The notes under the pieces were generated by a model. That model worked only from the letters and a program-made list of their open reading frames with translations, searched no databases and was not told where the DNA came from. DNA of 64,000 nt from Symsagittifera roscoffensis. Lineage: Eukaryota; Xenacoelomorpha; Acoela; Convolutidae. The position numbers were made by a program, and so were the translations under genes. Below, one piece after another: positions 60,867-64,000 of this stretch (its first letter is position 1; each line of letters begins with the position of its first letter). Location: assembly GCF_963678635.1 (NCBI RefSeq), contig NC_087064.1, positions 67,506,025-67,570,024 of the forward strand, read 5' to 3'.

Positions 60867-61348
60867 AATAATGGACATTGTCTGAGTGAGTTATGACCGA
60901 GGTGGTTAACTCATAGAGTAATTTCGGATAGGGTACACCGTCTGCTCGTCAGCCGGTCTTATTTTCGGCCGGATAGATTCGTGCAACTTCTTAGTCTAAT
61001 ACCGATCCTAATCTTACTCTTATACTATCTAGTCTCAGGTTGTTTAACTAGTCTCTGCTAGGCTCAATAGATCAAGGGTATACTGGTTTATTGCGGCTGC
61101 TGAAGTTCTCTTGGAGAGTCAACTAATTTCTAAGTTAAATTCAAATCTCTCTGGTGCTGAAATTACAAGTAATTTCAGCACTTACAAATAAGTGGGTTGT
61201 TAGTTAGATGGATCATGATTGTTTAATATTAAATACTTTACAGTGGTAAAATATCTAATTTATCCAATCATAAAATGTAGTTTAGATCAGGTTCCACCCA
61301 TCCGGGTTTTACAGAGTTTTTTAGAATAGTCTTTCTGCAATTCAAAGG

Positions 61349-61540
61349 ATGGATGATGGACGTTGGTATTTGGCGAACATCATAATTCTTCTGGGTTCTC
61401 TTGTTAGAGAAGTTCCAGGTTCAATCGCTGTGTCTTCTCATGACAACGACTGGGTTTTCGCAACAAACTCAAATCTGATTTCAGAATGGTTGGCTATGAC
61501 AGGTTTTTCTGTTCCATGTAGAGAACTTCTTTTGGGTTGA
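61349..61540 (+). CDS. Doubtful ORF antisense to element B tail
   Basis: Counterpart of 33,357-33,548: 63 residues starting with MDDGRWYLANI, ending CRELLLG. The frame starts at ATG and has no stops in either copy. No family recognised, and sense-strand evidence is lacking. Confidence 0.25.
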   Translation: MDDGRWYLANIIILLGSLVREVPGSIAVSSHDNDWVFATNSNLISEWLAMTGFSVPCRELLLG

Positions 61541-62896
61541 CCTTGTCTGGGAATGGCGTGGAGATTGTGCGTGGAGGGGATGCCTGGTTACTCGGATCTG
61601 TACGTATACTTGAACATCGAGGTGGTCATTGTTCTAGTTCAATGAAGTCCTTTTCTGCGAAGTCAAGTCGTACTCTAAATCCTTTGAGTTGTGATTGTGG
61701 GCGGCATATTGATTGTGGTTGGCCATTCTTTTTCGAGTGTAGTGGGGTCATGTTGTCTTTGGATGTTCGTTTTTGGTGTTGTCTGCTGATCTATATACTG
61801 CAAGATATAATTTACATTTTATAAATTTTTTATTAGTTTGGTGTTTTAATTATGATTTTGGTTAGTTGTTTTCACAAAAGCTTTCTGTTTTACTTCAGTT
61901 ATTTTGAAGAGTTACTCGCCCTTGAGCCCTTGAGTACCTCTTATTAAAAATAGAAGTGTGGTCACAAAGCGTGGATGTAGCGCGGTGGGTTAGGCCGGCT
62001 ATAGAGCATGCTCAGGACGTCCTCTCTGGTGGGTTAGGCCAGGAGTGGGAGTATGATTGCATGCGGTTTTTGTGAGAGGTCCTGTTATGTGATAACGTTT
62101 TATGTTGGGTTTATTGTGGTTTTTCTTATGTTTCGTTGGTTGTGTCCTTTTTTCAAAAATCAAATTGTTTTTGGTATGGGTTTGTCTTTCGACTTTTTTG
62201 TGTTTTATTATTTCTTTCTTAGACTTTATAATAGTCTTCAAAAGAATAAATTATCCAGTTTTAAACTGGGTTAATCCGGTTTGGGTACCGTTGGTTTCCT
62301 TTTCTTAGTCATGCTGTTATTCTATGTGTTGTGGTGTTTAGTAAGCTGCGTTGGTTAGTTTTGTTTAGTATATAATTCCTTTCCAACCGGGTTAAAGGAA
62401 AGTTTGAAACTTGTTATCGTGTGTTAGAGTTGTTGAGTGTGAAAGCTTGAAACTGAAATTCATTATTTAAACAATTCTTCGTGGGCGAGCTGTGCGAGTA
62501 TGGATAGAATTCTTGTGCAAGTGAATGGAAATATCAAAAGGTTAGTACTGCATTTTCGTCTTTTCAATTTACTACATAGAATTTCAATTTTACTGCTATC
62601 TTTGGGGAAAAATTAAGTTACAAATTTTCATCATTATTAGAATTACTGCTTTTAGGGAAATAATTTATAAATTAATTTACTACATTTGTATGAACTTTAT
62701 TTAATTTAGCTGGTGCAAAAGATTATTAGAGTTTTGAACAATTTGAAGAAGTTTTTCTATTTTTTATTTTTCTTTTGTGTATTTTGCAGATGATCGTGAG
62801 ATGAAGACTAAAAATCAAAATGAGACATGGATAAAGAATGGTTAGTTTTTTAATTTGAATTTATTAGTTAAGAATATGATAAATTATACTTACTTG

Positions 62897-64000
62897 TTAG
62901 TCGTCGGGGAAAAAACCGTGGGGGAAGATGTCGTGTATTATGTTGGAATTTGTTAGTAATTTTGCTAGTATGCGAATGATGTTTTTAGTTTGAAGCAGTG
63001 GCCGAAGCAATTGAAGTGCTTTAATGGTTTTTAGTTCCTCAGTGCCGACTGCAAAATCATAAGGTGTGTTTTGGATGAGATTATATAATTTGTGATTGTA
63101 TTTAGTGTTGTGGATGAATTCTAATATTGGGATTTCTATAGGTTGAATAAATTCATGTGGGATAAGGAAGGGTCTGGATTCTTCTGCGTTGAAGGTCTTT
63201 GTGATGGGACAAAAAATATACATTTGGGTTATGGGATCATAATTGCGAAGAATACCGTGAAGGTTAGTACCTTTGATGCAATATGTGAAGTTAAGAAAAA
63301 ATGGTGAAGTGTACTTAGAGTTAATAAATTGAAAACGGTGGTGTGGTTGTCTTGATGGAGTGTGTAGATCAAAGTGATTTTGTATGAAGCGATAATATGT
63401 ATATGTGTGGGTTTGTTTAGTGCGTAACATAATATCGTGTGAGCAGTGCAAATCTCTTTCATGTGGTGCGAGGAAAAGAAAGGTTAGTGAAAATAGTTGA
63501 AATTTTTCTTTAAAACTTTCGTAAGATTGTGTGTCGGTTAGTGCTTCAGAAATGATGTGATCGAATTTGCGGTCAAATATATTGAGTGTAAATACATATG
63601 GTGTTTTGATGAAAAATTTTTCTGCGATTTGTGGGTTAGCGAAATGGTCATCATCTAAAAATTGGTCTTGGTTAGTTCGGATGATGTTGTGATCGTAATA
63701 TCCTAGTGTGTATTCGTTAGCTCGGGGTGCAGTGTATGTTTTGAGTGACTTTCTATATCCTATATAAGTAAATTGTCTATGTGTTAGTGGTGTGGTGAGT
63801 CGATAAAGCATATCTTTATTTCTTTCTATATCGATGTGAGTATTAGATAAGGGTAGGCAAAGGGGGTTAGTAAAATGATAATATGATGTCCAATGAAGTG
63901 TAGGCATTAAAACTTGTTCATCTACAAAATTACGTGTGTCGTTAGTGTCGTTAGGGGTGTTCAAAGTATATTGTGGAAATGAAGGTAAGGTGATTGTTAA
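62897..64000 (-). CDS. ORF of unknown function, last gene of element B, intact in this copy (partial)
   Basis: Open from the window edge (the first non-ATG start listed by codon is TTG at 63,964) to a stop at 62,897. It matches 30,917-32,016 nearly throughout, with scattered amino-acid changes such as YRKSLK for YKKSLK, and a leucine where the other copy has TAA. Features: TLHWTSYYHFTNPLCLPLS, a Phe/Tyr-rich middle (YTSPFFLNFTYC), and the end HGFFPDD. No known domain; the Tyr/His-rich fold could be a capsid-, envelope- or host-interaction protein, but nothing in the sequence proves any of these. Confidence 0.7.
   Translation of the reverse strand, partial: LTITLPSFPQYTLNTPNDTNDTRNFVDEQVLMPTLHWTSYYHFTNPLCLPLSNTHIDIERNKDMLYRLTTPLTHRQFTYIGYRKSLKTYTAPRANEYTLGYYDHNIIRTNQDQFLDDDHFANPQIAEKFFIKTPYVFTLNIFDRKFDHIISEALTDTQSYESFKEKFQLFSLTFLFLAPHERDLHCSHDIMLRTKQTHTYTYYRFIQNHFDLHTPSRQPHHRFQFINSKYTSPFFLNFTYCIKGTNLHGILRNYDPITQMYIFCPITKTFNAEESRPFLIPHEFIQPIEIPILEFIHNTKYNHKLYNLIQNTPYDFAVGTEELKTIKALQLLRPLLQTKNIIRILAKLLTNSNIIHDIFPHGFFPDD

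Larger units (their letters stand above)
60885..64000 (-). mobile_element. Second copy of element B, inverted, 3' part only in window
   Basis: Reverse-complement match to 30,917-34,016, including the ORF, tail, palindrome (61,154-61,181) and end. It continues past the window edge, so the rest of this copy is unseen. Confidence 0.9.

Noticed and set aside
62053-62308. Two overlapping hydrophobic plus-strand frames
   Set aside because: T-rich sequence of the inverted element tail; no counterpart constraint in the other arm.

Overview
The window looks like nematode chromosomal DNA, probably Caenorhabditis-like. The basis is indirect: AT-rich non-coding DNA with scattered poly-G/poly-C tracts, candidate exons with TTTTCAG-type acceptors and one 60-nt intron, many small palindromic transposons, and two LTR-type retroelements of Ty3/Gypsy character. 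It is a repeat-dense region. No RNA gene is certain and no complete host gene is visible. Many openings I describe start at GTG or TTG, so their first codons are reading-frame limits rather than proven starts.

Region 1 (1-13,800, minus strand) is a GC-richer Ty3/Gypsy element, here element A. In transcription order it holds gag (13,800-11,191), an in-frame UGA, protease plus the RT N-terminus (11,184-9,181), a +1 frame change at a run of seven G, RT/RNase H/integrase (9,158-5,319), then three extra reading frames. These are a protein with a TARG1/Poa1-like macro domain (5,356-4,151), a helical/coiled-coil protein (3,750-3,085), an in-frame UAG, and a 1,002-residue frame with two SGNH-hydrolase-like domains (3,081-73). 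A retroelement carrying both a macro domain and paired SGNH domains is the most unusual thing in the window. Neither LTR was located.

Region 2 (about 13,800-17,600) separates the two head-to-head elements. It holds a block of at least a dozen CCCCTCCGGATTG-like motifs in direct and inverted orientation, with hairpins and one odd signal-peptide-like open frame.

Region 3 (about 17,611-34,016, plus strand) is element B, strikingly A-rich on its coding strand. It carries a pre-gag frame, gag-pro-RT-RNase H, integrase, a small two-helix membrane ORF, an S/P/T-rich ORF, a broken env-like glycoprotein with signal peptide and C-terminal membrane anchor, and a further ORF of unknown function. Single in-frame TAA codons and frame changes break it at several places. 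Its last 3.1 kb reappears inverted at 60,885-64,000, which runs off the window end.

Region 4 (34,017-60,884) lies between those inverted arms. It is AT-rich DNA packed with MITEs (hAT-like with 8-bp duplications, Mutator-like with a 9-bp duplication, TA-flanked long-TIR elements), a tRNA-derived SINE, palindromes and tandem duplications. On the minus strand are at least six well-formed candidate exons (47.9 to 34.7 kb) that could belong to one host gene with transposon-filled introns; I do not recognise its product.
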